Shown here in pieces: positions 15,527 through 25,338 of a DNA stretch of 64,000 nt. The notes beneath the pieces are model-generated. The model made no database searches. It worked only from the letters and a program-made list of their open reading frames with translations, and was not told the DNA's origin. The first letter of the stretch is position 1. Every line of letters starts with the position of its first letter. The position numbers and the translations under genes were made by a program. The DNA is from UBA4582 sp013204195 (GTDB lineage: Bacteria; Pseudomonadota; Gammaproteobacteria; Pseudomonadales; Azotimanducaceae): positions 48,452-112,451 of the forward strand of contig CAWUUH010000030.1 in NCBI GenBank assembly GCA_963925735.1, given 5' to 3'.

Positions 15527-17077
15527 ATGTACGTCGGTAAATACGCCATACAAAAAGCTAATCAACCCGCCATTATCATGGCGGAAACCGGTGAACTGTT
15601 GACCTATGCAGAATTCGATCAGCGCACCAATCAGGTCGCTCACTTGCTGCGGTCTGAGGGCCTCAATCGATTAGCGCATTATGCCCTGTTTATGGAAAAC
15701 GCCCTGCCCTATGCTGAAATATGCGGCGGTGGCGAGCGTTCGGGCCTGTATTACACCTGCATCAACTCCTATCTCACCGCTGACGAATTGGCTTACATCC
15801 TCAACAATAGTGAATCTGAGGTGGTCTTCACCAGCGCTGCCAAACTACCTATCGTCACGGCGGCCCTGGCGCAATGCCCCAACGTCAGGCGCTGCTATAT
15901 CATCGACGGCGACGCCCCGGGAGACCAATATTGTCACTACGCTGACGCCATTGCTGATTTACCATCAACGCCGATCAATGACGAATTTTTGGGCACCAGC
16001 ATGTTGTACTCGTCAGGGACAACGGGACAGCCAAAGGGCATTATTCGGCCACTACCCGAATGCAAGCCTGACGAATTGTTGCCGATTTACAGTTTCCTGC
16101 TGGGTCTGTGGCAGTATCGCGAGAACATGATCTACCTCTCGCCGGCGCCTTTGTATCATTCGGCTCCCCAAGCCGCTGTCGGGCTGACCCTGCGCACCGG
16201 TGGCACTGTGGTCATCATGACGCGATTTGATGCTGAGCGTTACTTAGACTATGTGCCTCAATACCAGGTGACTCATAGTCAGCTGGTGCCCACCATGTTC
16301 AGTCGAATGCTCAAACTGCCCGCCGATATTCGATTAAACGCAGACATCTCAACCCTGGAAATCGCGATTCACGCGGCAGCTCCCTGTCCGGCCCAAGTTA
16401 AGGAGGACATGATCGCCTGGTGGGGACCCATTATTCATGAGTACTACGGCGCAACGGAAGGATTGGGGTTCACCTCCTGTGACAGTCATGAGTGGCTCGC
16501 CCACCGCGGCACCGTCGGCAAAGTCATGCTCGGTGAAATTGCCATTCTAGACGAAGACGGCAAGCCATCAGCCCCGGGGGAACCCGGTGAAATCTGGTTC
16601 AAAACCGCCACTGAATTTTCCTACTTCAATAATCAAGCCAAGACCACCGAGGCAACTTCAGGTGACGGCAAGCTGAGTACTGTGGGTGACGTGGGATACT
16701 TGGACGACGATGGCTTTCTGCATCTCACGGATCGCTCGACCTTTATGATCATCTCTGGCGGGGTCAACATCTACCCGCAAGAAACCGAAGACTTACTCAT
16801 CACCCACCCAAAGGTCAGTGATGCCGCGGTTTTCGGCGTACCGAATGAAGACTTTGGCGAAGAAGTCAAAGCCGTGATTGAGGTCATGCCCGGCGTGATT
16901 GAAAATCATGAACTGGCCCTGGAATTAATGGCGTTTTGCGCCTCAAAACTGTCACCGCAGAAGTGTCCACGCTCTGTTGACTTCGAGGCTGAACTACCTC
17001 GTTTGCCGACGGGCAAGCTCTACAAACGCATACTCAAAGACCGTTACTGGACTGATCACAAAAATCGGATCCTATAG
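15527..17077 (+). CDS. AMP-forming acyl-CoA synthetase
   Basis: 516 residues of the ANL superfamily. AMP-binding P-loop SMLYSSGTTGQPKGII, EYYGATEG (A5 motif), GDVGYLDDDGFLHLTDR (A7-A8) and the C-terminal PRLPTGKLYKR with the adenylation lysine are all present. The extra AERSGLYYTCIN-like motif 'GGERSGLYYTCIN' is typical of FadD4/bile-acid-CoA-ligase-like members rather than long-chain FadD. It activates a carboxylic acid to its CoA ester in the cytoplasm; substrate unknown. Good RBS (AAAAGGA). The VOC gene follows 34 bp later. Confidence 0.88.
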   Translation: MYVGKYAIQKANQPAIIMAETGELLTYAEFDQRTNQVAHLLRSEGLNRLAHYALFMENALPYAEICGGGERSGLYYTCINSYLTADELAYILNNSESEVVFTSAAKLPIVTAALAQCPNVRRCYIIDGDAPGDQYCHYADAIADLPSTPINDEFLGTSMLYSSGTTGQPKGIIRPLPECKPDELLPIYSFLLGLWQYRENMIYLSPAPLYHSAPQAAVGLTLRTGGTVVIMTRFDAERYLDYVPQYQVTHSQLVPTMFSRMLKLPADIRLNADISTLEIAIHAAAPCPAQVKEDMIAWWGPIIHEYYGATEGLGFTSCDSHEWLAHRGTVGKVMLGEIAILDEDGKPSAPGEPGEIWFKTATEFSYFNNQAKTTEATSGDGKLSTVGDVGYLDDDGFLHLTDRSTFMIISGGVNIYPQETEDLLITHPKVSDAAVFGVPNEDFGEEVKAVIEVMPGVIENHELALELMAFCASKLSPQKCPRSVDFEAELPRLPTGKLYKRILKDRYWTDHKNRIL

Positions 17078-17111
17078 CGGGCTTCAGCCACTCACGGGGA
17101 CACACCGTCAC

Positions 17112-17744
17112 ATGCAAATAGATCATTTAATGTGGGCCTGCCCAGACCTTGAGCAGGGCTGTACCAAGCTCGCGGCACTCACTGGTGTCGCTCCGGCGGC
17201 TGCGGGCAGTCACCCAGGCATGGGGACACGCAACGCGCTGTTGTCCCTTGGCCCCAGGTGTTATCTAGAAGTCATAGCCCCAGACCCAGAGCAGCCGTTA
17301 GTGGACAACTTCGGCGCCAGACTCGCGGCACTGGCCACAGACGGCTTACTGAGCTGGGCGGCGGGCGCGCAACATCTCGACGAATTAAGGACCGAGCTGC
17401 ATCAACGAGCCATTCAAACCAGTCGAGTGCAGGCCACCAGCCGCACGAACCCAACGGGCGAACTGCTCCAATGGCAGCTCTTGTTTATCGCTGGCGTTGA
17501 ATTGGCGCCGTTTTTTATTGACTGGTTGGTCTGCACCCACCCCGCGGCAACCTCGCCACCGGGATGTCAGCTGCAGGAACTCCAGATTACGACAGCCGCC
17601 ACTGCACCGTTACAGCGTCTCTGTGACCAAGTACCCCGACTGAGCTTGTCACAGGGTCCCACAGCCAGCTTACGAGCGCGCCTAGACACACCTCGCGGCG
17701 AGGTCTGGCTGGAATCGCTCGAACCGCGAATTGCGTTATTCTAG
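17112..17744 (+). CDS. VOC superfamily (glyoxalase-like domain) protein
   Basis: 210 residues from ATG 17112 (MQIDHLMWACPDL); upstream in-frame sequence overlaps the synthetase gene and is not homologous. The N-terminal IDHLMWACPDLEQG and the CYLEVIAPDPEQP strands match the Glyoxalase_3-type fold used by several uncharacterised VOC proteins. His4 and Glu57 or thereabouts could be metal ligands. Function unknown; probably co-transcribed with the acyl-CoA synthetase. Confidence 0.75.
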   Translation: MQIDHLMWACPDLEQGCTKLAALTGVAPAAAGSHPGMGTRNALLSLGPRCYLEVIAPDPEQPLVDNFGARLAALATDGLLSWAAGAQHLDELRTELHQRAIQTSRVQATSRTNPTGELLQWQLLFIAGVELAPFFIDWLVCTHPAATSPPGCQLQELQITTAATAPLQRLCDQVPRLSLSQGPTASLRARLDTPRGEVWLESLEPRIALF

Positions 17745-17897
17745 TGCCGCAACTGCGGCTGATAACGCCCGGGCCGCTGAATCACTGCGCGGCATGAAAG
17801 CAAGCTGCTTGCCGATGCGGCCAAATAGAATTATCGTGGCCATTGGGCGAATTCTTCTTACCACCTCAACAGGGACACCCCCCGAAGGACCAGTACC

Positions 17898-18479
17898 ATG
17901 ACAACAGATACACTGGAACGTAGAGCCAAGTTTACCCGTATGGATCAAGGCACTGAGCAAGATTGGCAGATAATTGCTAAGCACAATGGCGAGGAAGCCG
18001 CAGGCCTCGCAGACCGCGTACTGAACCACCTGAAGTTACTCGGCGATGATACTGGCGGCTTCGCCGTCACCCGCCTAGAGCATAGTTTGCAAACCGCCAC
18101 GCTGGCGCACAATGCCGGTAAAGATGAGGAATATATCGTCTGCGCGCTGCTCCATGACATCGGCGACACATTAGGCAGCTATAATCATGCGGACGTCGCA
18201 GCCGTGATCCTGAAGCCTTTTATCAGCGAGGAAAATCACTGGATCGTAGCCCATCATGGCATTTTTCAAGGCTATTATTTCTTTCACTATCTGGGCCTAG
18301 ACCGCAACATGCGAGACGAATTTAAAGACCACCCCTTCTATGCGGCCTGTGCAGAGTTCTGTCGCCTCGATCAGGCGGCCTTCGATCCGGACTTTACTTC
18401 CATGCCCATCGAGGCCTTCGAACCCATGGTCCGCCGCGTGTTCGCCAGGCCAAAAGCTTCGATCTACCAGGCTTCATAG
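17898..18479 (+). CDS. HD-domain protein, PhnZ-like diiron oxygenase candidate
   Basis: 193 residues. Putative metal ligands occur in the H...HD...H...H...D order: H62 in RLEHSLQTA, H86-D87 in LLHDIGD, H97 in NHADVAAVIL, H119 or H120 in VAHHGIF and D158 in RLDQAAFD. That is the six-ligand set of the mixed-valent diiron oxygenases (myo-inositol oxygenase, PhnZ), and the first block closely resembles LEHSLQCA of PhnZ. PhnZ oxidatively cleaves a hydroxyphosphonate; no phn gene lies nearby, so the substrate is unknown. A plain HD phosphohydrolase is the alternative. RBS GAAGGA upstream. Confidence 0.72.
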   Translation: MTTDTLERRAKFTRMDQGTEQDWQIIAKHNGEEAAGLADRVLNHLKLLGDDTGGFAVTRLEHSLQTATLAHNAGKDEEYIVCALLHDIGDTLGSYNHADVAAVILKPFISEENHWIVAHHGIFQGYYFFHYLGLDRNMRDEFKDHPFYAACAEFCRLDQAAFDPDFTSMPIEAFEPMVRRVFARPKASIYQAS

Positions 18480-18491
18480 TCAGACCGGTTG

Positions 18492-18959
18492 TTAACCCTG
18501 CAGCGGGACCGGCGTTAAGCTCGCTTTTTGATAGAGTGGGTGAGCCGGCTCACCCGTCTTGTTGATGGCCAAACAGTGCATGCCCGGCAGCAGACGTCGC
18601 ACCTTGTGTGAACGGTTAAGATAGCCGCCATCGTTGCCCCAGGCAGCCACCAGTAATGTCGATTCGCCGGCAAGCCTAGCCAGCCAGCGATTATTCTGCC
18701 GGCCTATAGGCTCGTCTGCGGCCTTCATATCAGTAGGCTCCGTTGCCCGATAAGCAAACAGATTAGCCATGCAAACGCCACCATAACCCCACGACCTGGC
18801 GTAATTCATACATCGCACCAGCGTCGGGTCGTCGGCGGTTTCATCGGCAGTGGATGGGTTCAGACCGACAAACATGACTGACCCCAGAGTGTCATCCCAA
18901 GTTCGCCACAAGGCATAGCGATATTGTCGGCATCGAGACAAACTGGCGGTATTTTTCAA
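18492..18959 (-). CDS. DUF1643 domain protein
   Basis: 155 residues covering the whole DUF1643 domain: YRYALWRTWD, VMFVGLNPSTADETADDPTLVRC and the later VAAWGNDGG block are conserved in the family. Function is not established; homologues are often next to accessory or mobile genes. The gene converges with the HD-domain gene (12-bp gap). The 217-bp region before its neighbour on the same strand shows nothing recognisable. Confidence 0.82.
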   Translation of the reverse strand: MKNTASLSRCRQYRYALWRTWDDTLGSVMFVGLNPSTADETADDPTLVRCMNYARSWGYGGVCMANLFAYRATEPTDMKAADEPIGRQNNRWLARLAGESTLLVAAWGNDGGYLNRSHKVRRLLPGMHCLAINKTGEPAHPLYQKASLTPVPLQG

Positions 18960-19176
18960 TTGACAGGCCTATATATGGCAACTATGCGAACCATGTTAAC
19001 AGCCGTACCGCCGACTTTGACACGCATATTGCAGCGCAGGCCGACTCAAAACCGTAGTCCCACACGCAGCTGACTAGGCAATAGCACCTGGCTTCGGATG
19101 CAACCCTGCCTGACTGATGGGAATCACTGACCCGAGGCGTCAGCGCCAGACCCCAGCAGAGGACCCAGCGCGTCAA

Positions 19177-20955
19177 TCAGCCAATCAGCGCCGTCGACTC
19201 CATCAGCCAAGGCGTATCCAGCGCGCTCAGTAAGGGCGCAAGCTTGGCGTACACCTGGCGATGATAACGATTAATCCAGACCAACTCTGCCGCACTGAGC
19301 TGAGTTTCGTCGATCAAGCGCGCGTCAAAGGGGGCAAAGGTGATGGTCTCAAAGGCGAGCATGCCGTCGTCGCGCTCGATGACGATCATTAGATTTTCGC
19401 AGCGAATGCCGTAGCAGTCTTCCTTGTAGTAGCCGGGCTCGTTGGACAACACCATACCTGCGAGCAACTCGGTGGCGCCAACCGCAGACTTACCAATTCT
19501 TTGCGGACCCTCGTGAACGCTCAGGTAACTACCAACCCCATGACTGGTGCCGTGATCGTAATCGAGACCTGCCTGCCAGAGAAACTGCCGAGCTAAGACA
19601 TCCAGCTGAACACCGGTCGTACCTTTGGGAAAAACCGCACTGGCGAGCGCAATATGGCCCTTCAGAACCAGGGTGAACATTTGCCGATGTTCATCCGTGG
19701 GTTCGCCGATGGCGACGGTACGGGTAATATCCGTGGTGCCATCAGGATACTGACCGCCGGAATCAACCAGATACAGGTTGTTCATTTCAAGGCAAGCCGG
19801 GGTGCCATTTCGGTGATCATAGTGACACATAGCCCCATTCGCACCGGCAGCCGAAATTGTATCGAAAGACAGATCACGCAAATCATTGGACTCTCGTCGG
19901 AATAACGTCAGCCGATCAGCGAGCACACCTTCATCGTGCAGGCGGCCAGCACTCACCTCGCGCTGTATCCAATGCAGATAACGGCTCACCGCCGCACCAT
20001 CACGAACATGACAACCACGCATACCACTAAGTTCGACAGCATTCTTCTGCGCTTTAGGCAGCAGCACGGGATCTTTACCGGCCACAATAATACAGCCCGC
20101 TGCCTGCGCCCGCAGCACACAGAAGGCATTGACCCCATCAGAATCAACCAGCAGCCGTGCCTGCTTGCTACCGAGTTCATTCAGGGCCTCGAGCAATTCA
20201 ACCTCGGCGCGGATAGTGGCACCGCTGCCAACATGTTCGCTGAGTGTCGCTGGGATTTTTTGCGGGTCGGTGAAGAAGCACATTCGGCCCTCGGTATCCA
20301 AGGTTGCGATGCCTAGAATCACGGGCAGGTGCGGTACATCGGCACCGCGAATATTCAGTAACCAAGCGATCGAATCCAGCTGGGCTATGATCGCAACGTC
20401 AGCGCCTGCGGCCGCAATCAACTGACCGATACGCAGGCGTTTTTCTTCGCTGCCTTCACCGGTATAGCTCTCGTCCAGCAGCTCCGCTGATTTGATCTGC
20501 GGTTGCGGGCGATCGTGCCAATGCTTATCGATAAGATTTTCACTGACCTCAACCAATTCGATATTTTTTTGCGCCAGTTGCTGCTGCATGGCGCTAAACC
20601 CTGCGTGGGTATGCAAACGCGTATCAATACCGACTCTAGCACCCGCCGCCAGGGTCTCGCAGAGCCAGGCAACCGGCGGGCTGTCGATCAGGTGCTGGTA
20701 TTCGAAGCACTCAGCAGAGACCTGCTGGCGCACCTGGATCGTGTAGCGGCCATCGACAAATATCGCGGCGCGATCAACCAGCACGATGACCTGGCCAGCA
20801 GAACCGGTAAAGCCGCTGATCCAGCGCAGACGTTCATTCTGCTCGGGCACGTACTCACCCAAGTACTCGTCCGCCCGAGGGACTATCAGCGCATCCAAAT
20901 TATCCTGGACCAGGTCGGCACGAACTGCGGCTAATCTGACTGGAATGTCGTTCAT
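19177..20955 (-). CDS. Aminopeptidase P family (M24B) metallopeptidase
   Basis: 592 residues: two creatinase-like N-terminal domains (about 1-305) and a C-terminal pita-bread catalytic domain. Metal ligands visible are the Asp pair in LVDSGGQYPDGTTDITRT, the His in TSHGVGSYLSVHEGP, and the Glu residues in NEPGYY and IRCENLMIV. Family role: removes an N-terminal residue preceding proline in the cytoplasm. The 600-residue length matches the large, eukaryote-like XPNPEP1-type bacterial form. Start chosen at ATG 20955. Confidence 0.92.
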   Translation of the reverse strand: MNDIPVRLAAVRADLVQDNLDALIVPRADEYLGEYVPEQNERLRWISGFTGSAGQVIVLVDRAAIFVDGRYTIQVRQQVSAECFEYQHLIDSPPVAWLCETLAAGARVGIDTRLHTHAGFSAMQQQLAQKNIELVEVSENLIDKHWHDRPQPQIKSAELLDESYTGEGSEEKRLRIGQLIAAAGADVAIIAQLDSIAWLLNIRGADVPHLPVILGIATLDTEGRMCFFTDPQKIPATLSEHVGSGATIRAEVELLEALNELGSKQARLLVDSDGVNAFCVLRAQAAGCIIVAGKDPVLLPKAQKNAVELSGMRGCHVRDGAAVSRYLHWIQREVSAGRLHDEGVLADRLTLFRRESNDLRDLSFDTISAAGANGAMCHYDHRNGTPACLEMNNLYLVDSGGQYPDGTTDITRTVAIGEPTDEHRQMFTLVLKGHIALASAVFPKGTTGVQLDVLARQFLWQAGLDYDHGTSHGVGSYLSVHEGPQRIGKSAVGATELLAGMVLSNEPGYYKEDCYGIRCENLMIVIERDDGMLAFETITFAPFDARLIDETQLSAAELVWINRYHRQVYAKLAPLLSALDTPWLMESTALIG

Positions 20956-21012
20956 TGTGATGCTACCCCTAACTTAAGATCGAAGGATAAATTGGTCTGT
21001 TAAGACCTCGCG

Positions 21013-21801
21013 TTAAGCGGATTGCATCGCGCCTTCACCAAAGATGATACTACGAGACGCCAGACGCTTGTAACGCATACTCATGGTTGCCGCGTCCATC
21101 AGACAGACACTGAACGCCCGTCGACTGTGGTTAGTTCGATTAACCCCGCTACCATGCAGGGTCCAGGGGTTGAGCAAGACCACCTCCCCTGCCGCCAGTA
21201 CCAACGGTATGCGCCGAGGATCATCATCAAAGGCTTGTGCCATAGGGGCAGTCAAAAACCCACTGGGATGCTGCGGATTCAACAGGACGTGCTGGGTGCG
21301 TGGAATAATTTCGATACAGCCATTATCTTCATTGGCGGGGTCCAGCGCCGTGTAAATCGTCAGCTGTGGATCCCGATCCAGGGCCCGCCAACGATCCTGG
21401 TGGAGCGGCAAGGCTGTGCCCAGACCGGCAGGTTTATTCATGAACATGGCGCGAAACGCTGCTACCGGTAGATCACCGTAGAAATGCCTAGCGGCTTCGG
21501 CAAAAATCGGCAGCTGCATATAAGCCAAAAAGACCGGGTCTCGCTCCAGCAGCTGAATTTTTCGGTAATTGAGGGTTTTGCCTTTATGCCCACGGGTCTG
21601 CTCACCGGCCGACTCGTAAGCACCATCACTCGAATCCAGCTGCATGAGCATCCGGTCGTAGTCAAGATCCGCCTCACCCAGCATAATCTCATCAATGCGC
21701 TGCTGCATAGCGCGCAACATGGCATCAGGCACTATTTGACCCAGGCGCAAAAAGCCCTCGGTATCGAATTCAGCCCATTGTGCGTCACTAATCTCAACCA
21801 T
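21013..21801 (-). CDS. Phytanoyl-CoA dioxygenase (PhyH) family protein
   Basis: 262 residues. Iron ligands H134 and D136 (HQD) and H216, with an Arg at 227-228 for 2-oxoglutarate, match the PhyH family. Members hydroxylate small molecules or acyl-CoA esters using O2 and 2-oxoglutarate. Lies between aminopeptidase P and YbiT on the same strand with 57 and 28 bp gaps, perhaps one transcript with ybiT. Substrate unknown. Confidence 0.85.
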   Translation of the reverse strand: MVEISDAQWAEFDTEGFLRLGQIVPDAMLRAMQQRIDEIMLGEADLDYDRMLMQLDSSDGAYESAGEQTRGHKGKTLNYRKIQLLERDPVFLAYMQLPIFAEAARHFYGDLPVAAFRAMFMNKPAGLGTALPLHQDRWRALDRDPQLTIYTALDPANEDNGCIEIIPRTQHVLLNPQHPSGFLTAPMAQAFDDDPRRIPLVLAAGEVVLLNPWTLHGSGVNRTNHSRRAFSVCLMDAATMSMRYKRLASRSIIFGEGAMQSA

Positions 21802-21829
21802 GACGGGAGTTTACCTACATTAGAACGAT

Positions 21830-23431
21830 TCAGGCAGCCTTATTGTGTAGACGCTGACTGGCCAAATACTCATCATAAGTACCCTGAAAGTCCACAACCT
21901 CCTGGCCTTTGATTTCGATGACACGAGTGGCGAGAGACGACACAAACTCTCTGTCGTGACTGACAAAAATCAGCGTTCCCTCATATTTCGTCAAAGCCTG
22001 ATTCAGGGCTTCAATCGCTTCCATATCCAAATGGTTCGTGGGTTCATCCATCACCAAAACGTTGGCATCACTGAGCATCAGCTTGCCAAACAACAATCGA
22101 TTTTTCTCGCCACCGGAACAAACCCGCGCCTTTTTGTTGGCGTCATCGGCCGTGAACAGCAGCCGGCCGAGCATGCCGCGGATCATCAGGTCGTCGTGTT
22201 TCGGTTTACGCCACTGCGCCATCCAATCAAACAACTTCAGGTCTGAATCGAAATCATTAGTGCTGTCTTGAGGACAATAGCCGATCACCGCATTTTCAGC
22301 CCATTTCACCTCACCACCATTCGCAGTCACCTGATTCATCAAGCAGCGCAACAAGGTGGTCTTGCCCACACCATTTTCGCCGATAACGGCTAATCTGGCA
22401 CCAGCTTCCAGGATCAAATTACCGCCGGCGAATAATTTATCATCAAAACCATGACTCAAATCCTCCAACACGAGTGCCTGACGATGCAAGCGCTTGTCTT
22501 GGTTGAAGCTCAAGGAAGGCGTCACTCGGCTTGACGACTTGACCTCATCGAGCTTAATTTTATCGAGTTTTTTCGCTCGCGAACTGGCCTGTTTGGCTTT
22601 TGAGGCATTCGCAGAAAAGCGATTCACAAACCCCTGCAGCTCCTCCATCTCTTGGCTCTTTTTCGAATTCTCAGTGAGCAATTGGTGCCGGATCAACGCC
22701 GAGGCAGCCATGAAGTTTTCGTAATTGCCGGGGAAGATTCGCAGCTCGCCATAATCAATGTCTGCCATATGAGTGCACACCGAGTTCAGAAAATGCCGAT
22801 CGTGAGATATCACGATCATGGTGCATTTACGCTCGTTCAAGACACCCGCCAACCAGCTGATGCTATGGATGTCCAGGTTGTTGGTGGGCTCATCCAGCAA
22901 CAAGATATCCGGATTTGAAAACAGCGCCTGGGCCAGCAACACCCTAAGCTTCCAACCAGGCGCTACCTGGCTCATCAACAAAAAGTGCAGGGACTCATCA
23001 ATACCGGCCTGAAGTAGTATCTCACCGGCACGACTCTCTGCGGTGTAGCCATCGAGTTCGGCGAAGATGGTCTCGAGCTCGGCGACTTTCATGCCATCTG
23101 CTTCACTCATTTCTGGCAGGTTGTAGATCCGGTCACGTTCGCGCTTGACCTTCCATAGCTCAGCGTCGCCCATAATGACGGCATCTACCACGCTAAACTC
23201 TTCAAAGGCGAACTGATCCTGGCTCAGGGTGCCGACTTTGTTGCCCGGGCTGACAGAAACATTACCTGACGTCGGCACCAATTCACCGCTCAAAATCTTC
23301 ATAAACGTCGATTTACCGCACCCGTTGGCACCGATCAAACCATAGCGATTACCGTTACCGAACTTGGCCGAGATATTCTCAAACAAAGGCTCAGCGCCAA
23401 ATTGCATGGTGATGTTTGCGGTTGTGATCAA
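21830..23431 (-). CDS. ybiT: ABC-F family ATPase YbiT
   Basis: 533 residues: two nucleotide-binding domains with Walker A GANGCGKST (about 34-42) and GENGVGKTT (about 348-356), Walker B ILLLDEPTNNLDI and VLVMDEPTNHLDM, joined by a charged linker (about 250-310). The second signature is SGGEKNR; the first is the non-canonical APGWKLR-type sequence seen in YbiT rather than LSGGQ. ABC-F proteins act on the ribosome. No transmembrane segments. Confidence 0.93.
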   Translation of the reverse strand: MITTANITMQFGAEPLFENISAKFGNGNRYGLIGANGCGKSTFMKILSGELVPTSGNVSVSPGNKVGTLSQDQFAFEEFSVVDAVIMGDAELWKVKRERDRIYNLPEMSEADGMKVAELETIFAELDGYTAESRAGEILLQAGIDESLHFLLMSQVAPGWKLRVLLAQALFSNPDILLLDEPTNNLDIHSISWLAGVLNERKCTMIVISHDRHFLNSVCTHMADIDYGELRIFPGNYENFMAASALIRHQLLTENSKKSQEMEELQGFVNRFSANASKAKQASSRAKKLDKIKLDEVKSSSRVTPSLSFNQDKRLHRQALVLEDLSHGFDDKLFAGGNLILEAGARLAVIGENGVGKTTLLRCLMNQVTANGGEVKWAENAVIGYCPQDSTNDFDSDLKLFDWMAQWRKPKHDDLMIRGMLGRLLFTADDANKKARVCSGGEKNRLLFGKLMLSDANVLVMDEPTNHLDMEAIEALNQALTKYEGTLIFVSHDREFVSSLATRVIEIKGQEVVDFQGTYDEYLASQRLHNKAA

Positions 23432-23589
23432 TGGACTGTCCTGGTACTTGAGGGGGCGAGACAGATTTGTCTCTTCCCGTGAAGCGCGTACTTGCGCGCG
23501 CGCAGCTTATAGACTTAACCTTGAAATGTCGAGAAGGGAACACAAGGCGCCTTGCTCGACACCCGCGATTTCCTGACTAGCTCAGGCGC

Positions 23590-23619
23590 CTAACACCACC
23601 TAACATCACCTAACATCAC
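23590..23619. repeat. 10-bp tandem repeat, three copies
   Basis: CTAACACCAC, CTAACATCAC, CTAACATCAC in the 294-bp divergent gap between ybiT and an acyl-CoA synthetase gene. The rest of the gap is GC-rich near ybiT and holds no other recognised element. Confidence 0.85.
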
Positions 23620-23725
23620 GGCCCATTTGTTCTTAAACGCGGAAATTGCTATGTTTGCGCTGTTCGGCGTCTATCGCCATTACGACTAGGTTCACGCACT
23701 AGTTTGATTTACGGAGAAACTGACT

Positions 23726-25285
23726 ATGTTTTCGATGACCCAATTGATTCATCGCGCGGCGCAAATACGCGGCAACGGCCTCGCCACTGTGGATGGCGAG
23801 CGCCGCCAGACCTGGCGCGAATTTGAACAAAAAATAGCCCGGTTTGCCGGCGGACTGCAGCAACTGGGCGTTGGCACTGATGATTGCGTCGCCATGCTGG
23901 CATTGAACAGCGATCGCTATTTTGAGTTTATGTTCGCCACACCCTGGGCCGGCGCGGTTTTCCAACCCATCAATACTCGCCTCGCAGGTCCTGAGGTGCT
24001 CTATTGGCTGAACGATTCCTGCGCCCGGGTGCTCATCATTGACAGCAGCTTCGTTGATCTTATTCAGCAGATCCGCGGCGAGCTCGCTCATGTAGAACAC
24101 ATCGTGTTTATTGATGACGGCGACACCCCAGATAACTGTCTCAGCTACGCCTCACTGATCAGCGCAGACCCCATACAAGACGCTCGACGCAGCAATGATG
24201 ATGTGGCCGGCTTGTTCTATACCGGCGGCACCACTGGCCGCTCAAAGGGTGTCATGCTGAGCCATCAAAATCTCGTGATCAATACCCTGCAGTCGGTTGC
24301 GCCGCTGGATTGTCAGGAAGGTGATCGAATTCTCCACGTCGCCCCCATGTTCCATATTGCCGACGCCATCGTCTGCATGACTTCAGCCGCTACGGCCGGC
24401 ACCAACTTTTTCCAGCCGGGATTTGTCCCCACTGCCACGATGGCGGCCATTGAGGCTCACGAAATTCAGCGCATGCTGTTAGTCCCGACCATGGTCAATA
24501 TGCTGGTGAACGCACCAGATACGGCGCAGTTTCAGCTACAAAGTCTCAGAAGCGTTATGTACGGCGCCTCACCCATGCCCGAGCCAGTCATTCGAAAAGC
24601 CATGGAGGTCCTACCAACAACCGCTTTCTTCCAGGCCTATGGCCAAACAGAAGCCTCCCCCGTAATCACGATATTGAGCCCAGAACGCCATACCTTCGAG
24701 GGAGAACTGGCCGGCAAGATAAAATCTGCAGGCCAGCCTGTTGCCTTGATCGATCTGGCGATTATGGATGAGCAAAATCAGCCCGTCGCCACAGGTGTCG
24801 TCGGCGAGATCTGTATGCGGGGCCCAAATGTCATGCTGGGCTATCGTAATATGGTCGAGCAGACCAACAAGGCGATTATCGACGGTTGGCTCCACACCGG
24901 CGATGGTGGCTATCTTGACGATGAGGGTTTTCTGTTTATCGTTGACCGCGTCAAGGACATGATCATATCGGGCGGCGAAAATGTTTATTCCGCAGAGGTT
25001 GAAAATGCTCTGTACCAACATCCAGCGGTCAACCAGTGCGCCGTGATCGGCATTCCTCATGAGACCTGGGGCGAACAGGTTCACGGCATTGTGGTGCTGC
25101 ATGCGGGTGCGAGTGTCACGGAAGAAGCACTGATCGCGCACTGTAAAGGACTGATCGCCGGCTTCAAATGCCCTCGCTCAGTGACCTTTCGTGAAGACGC
25201 CCTGCCGTTGTCTGGCGCCGGCAAAATCCTCAAAACTGAGTTGCGTAAGCCTTACTGGGCCGACAGCGATCGCGCCGTCAACTAA
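23726..25285 (+). CDS. AMP-forming fatty-acid-CoA ligase
   Basis: 519 residues, RBS GGAG upstream. LFYTGGTTGRSKGVMLSH is the P-loop, FFQAYGQTEASP the A5 motif, GWLHTGDGGYLDDEGFLFIVDR A7-A8, and LSGAGKILKTELR the C-terminal lysine. FadD-like (FadD3/FadD13 group) in length and motifs; the chain length or ring substrate cannot be inferred. Single gene between ybiT and a convergent MFS transporter. Confidence 0.9.
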   Translation: MFSMTQLIHRAAQIRGNGLATVDGERRQTWREFEQKIARFAGGLQQLGVGTDDCVAMLALNSDRYFEFMFATPWAGAVFQPINTRLAGPEVLYWLNDSCARVLIIDSSFVDLIQQIRGELAHVEHIVFIDDGDTPDNCLSYASLISADPIQDARRSNDDVAGLFYTGGTTGRSKGVMLSHQNLVINTLQSVAPLDCQEGDRILHVAPMFHIADAIVCMTSAATAGTNFFQPGFVPTATMAAIEAHEIQRMLLVPTMVNMLVNAPDTAQFQLQSLRSVMYGASPMPEPVIRKAMEVLPTTAFFQAYGQTEASPVITILSPERHTFEGELAGKIKSAGQPVALIDLAIMDEQNQPVATGVVGEICMRGPNVMLGYRNMVEQTNKAIIDGWLHTGDGGYLDDEGFLFIVDRVKDMIISGGENVYSAEVENALYQHPAVNQCAVIGIPHETWGEQVHGIVVLHAGASVTEEALIAHCKGLIAGFKCPRSVTFREDALPLSGAGKILKTELRKPYWADSDRAVN

Positions 25286-25306
25286 CCGAGAGTGACCGTA
25301 ACATCA

Positions 25307-25338
25307 CCAGTTCAGGCGTCTTAAGCGACCTGAACTGG
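25307..25338. terminator. Inverted repeat between convergent genes
   Basis: CCAGTTCAGG (25307-25316) and CCTGAACTGG (25329-25338) form a perfect 10-bp stem with a 12-base loop; the right arm is inside the last codons of the transporter. No clear U-run, so a weak or Rho-assisted bidirectional terminator is inferred. Confidence 0.45.
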
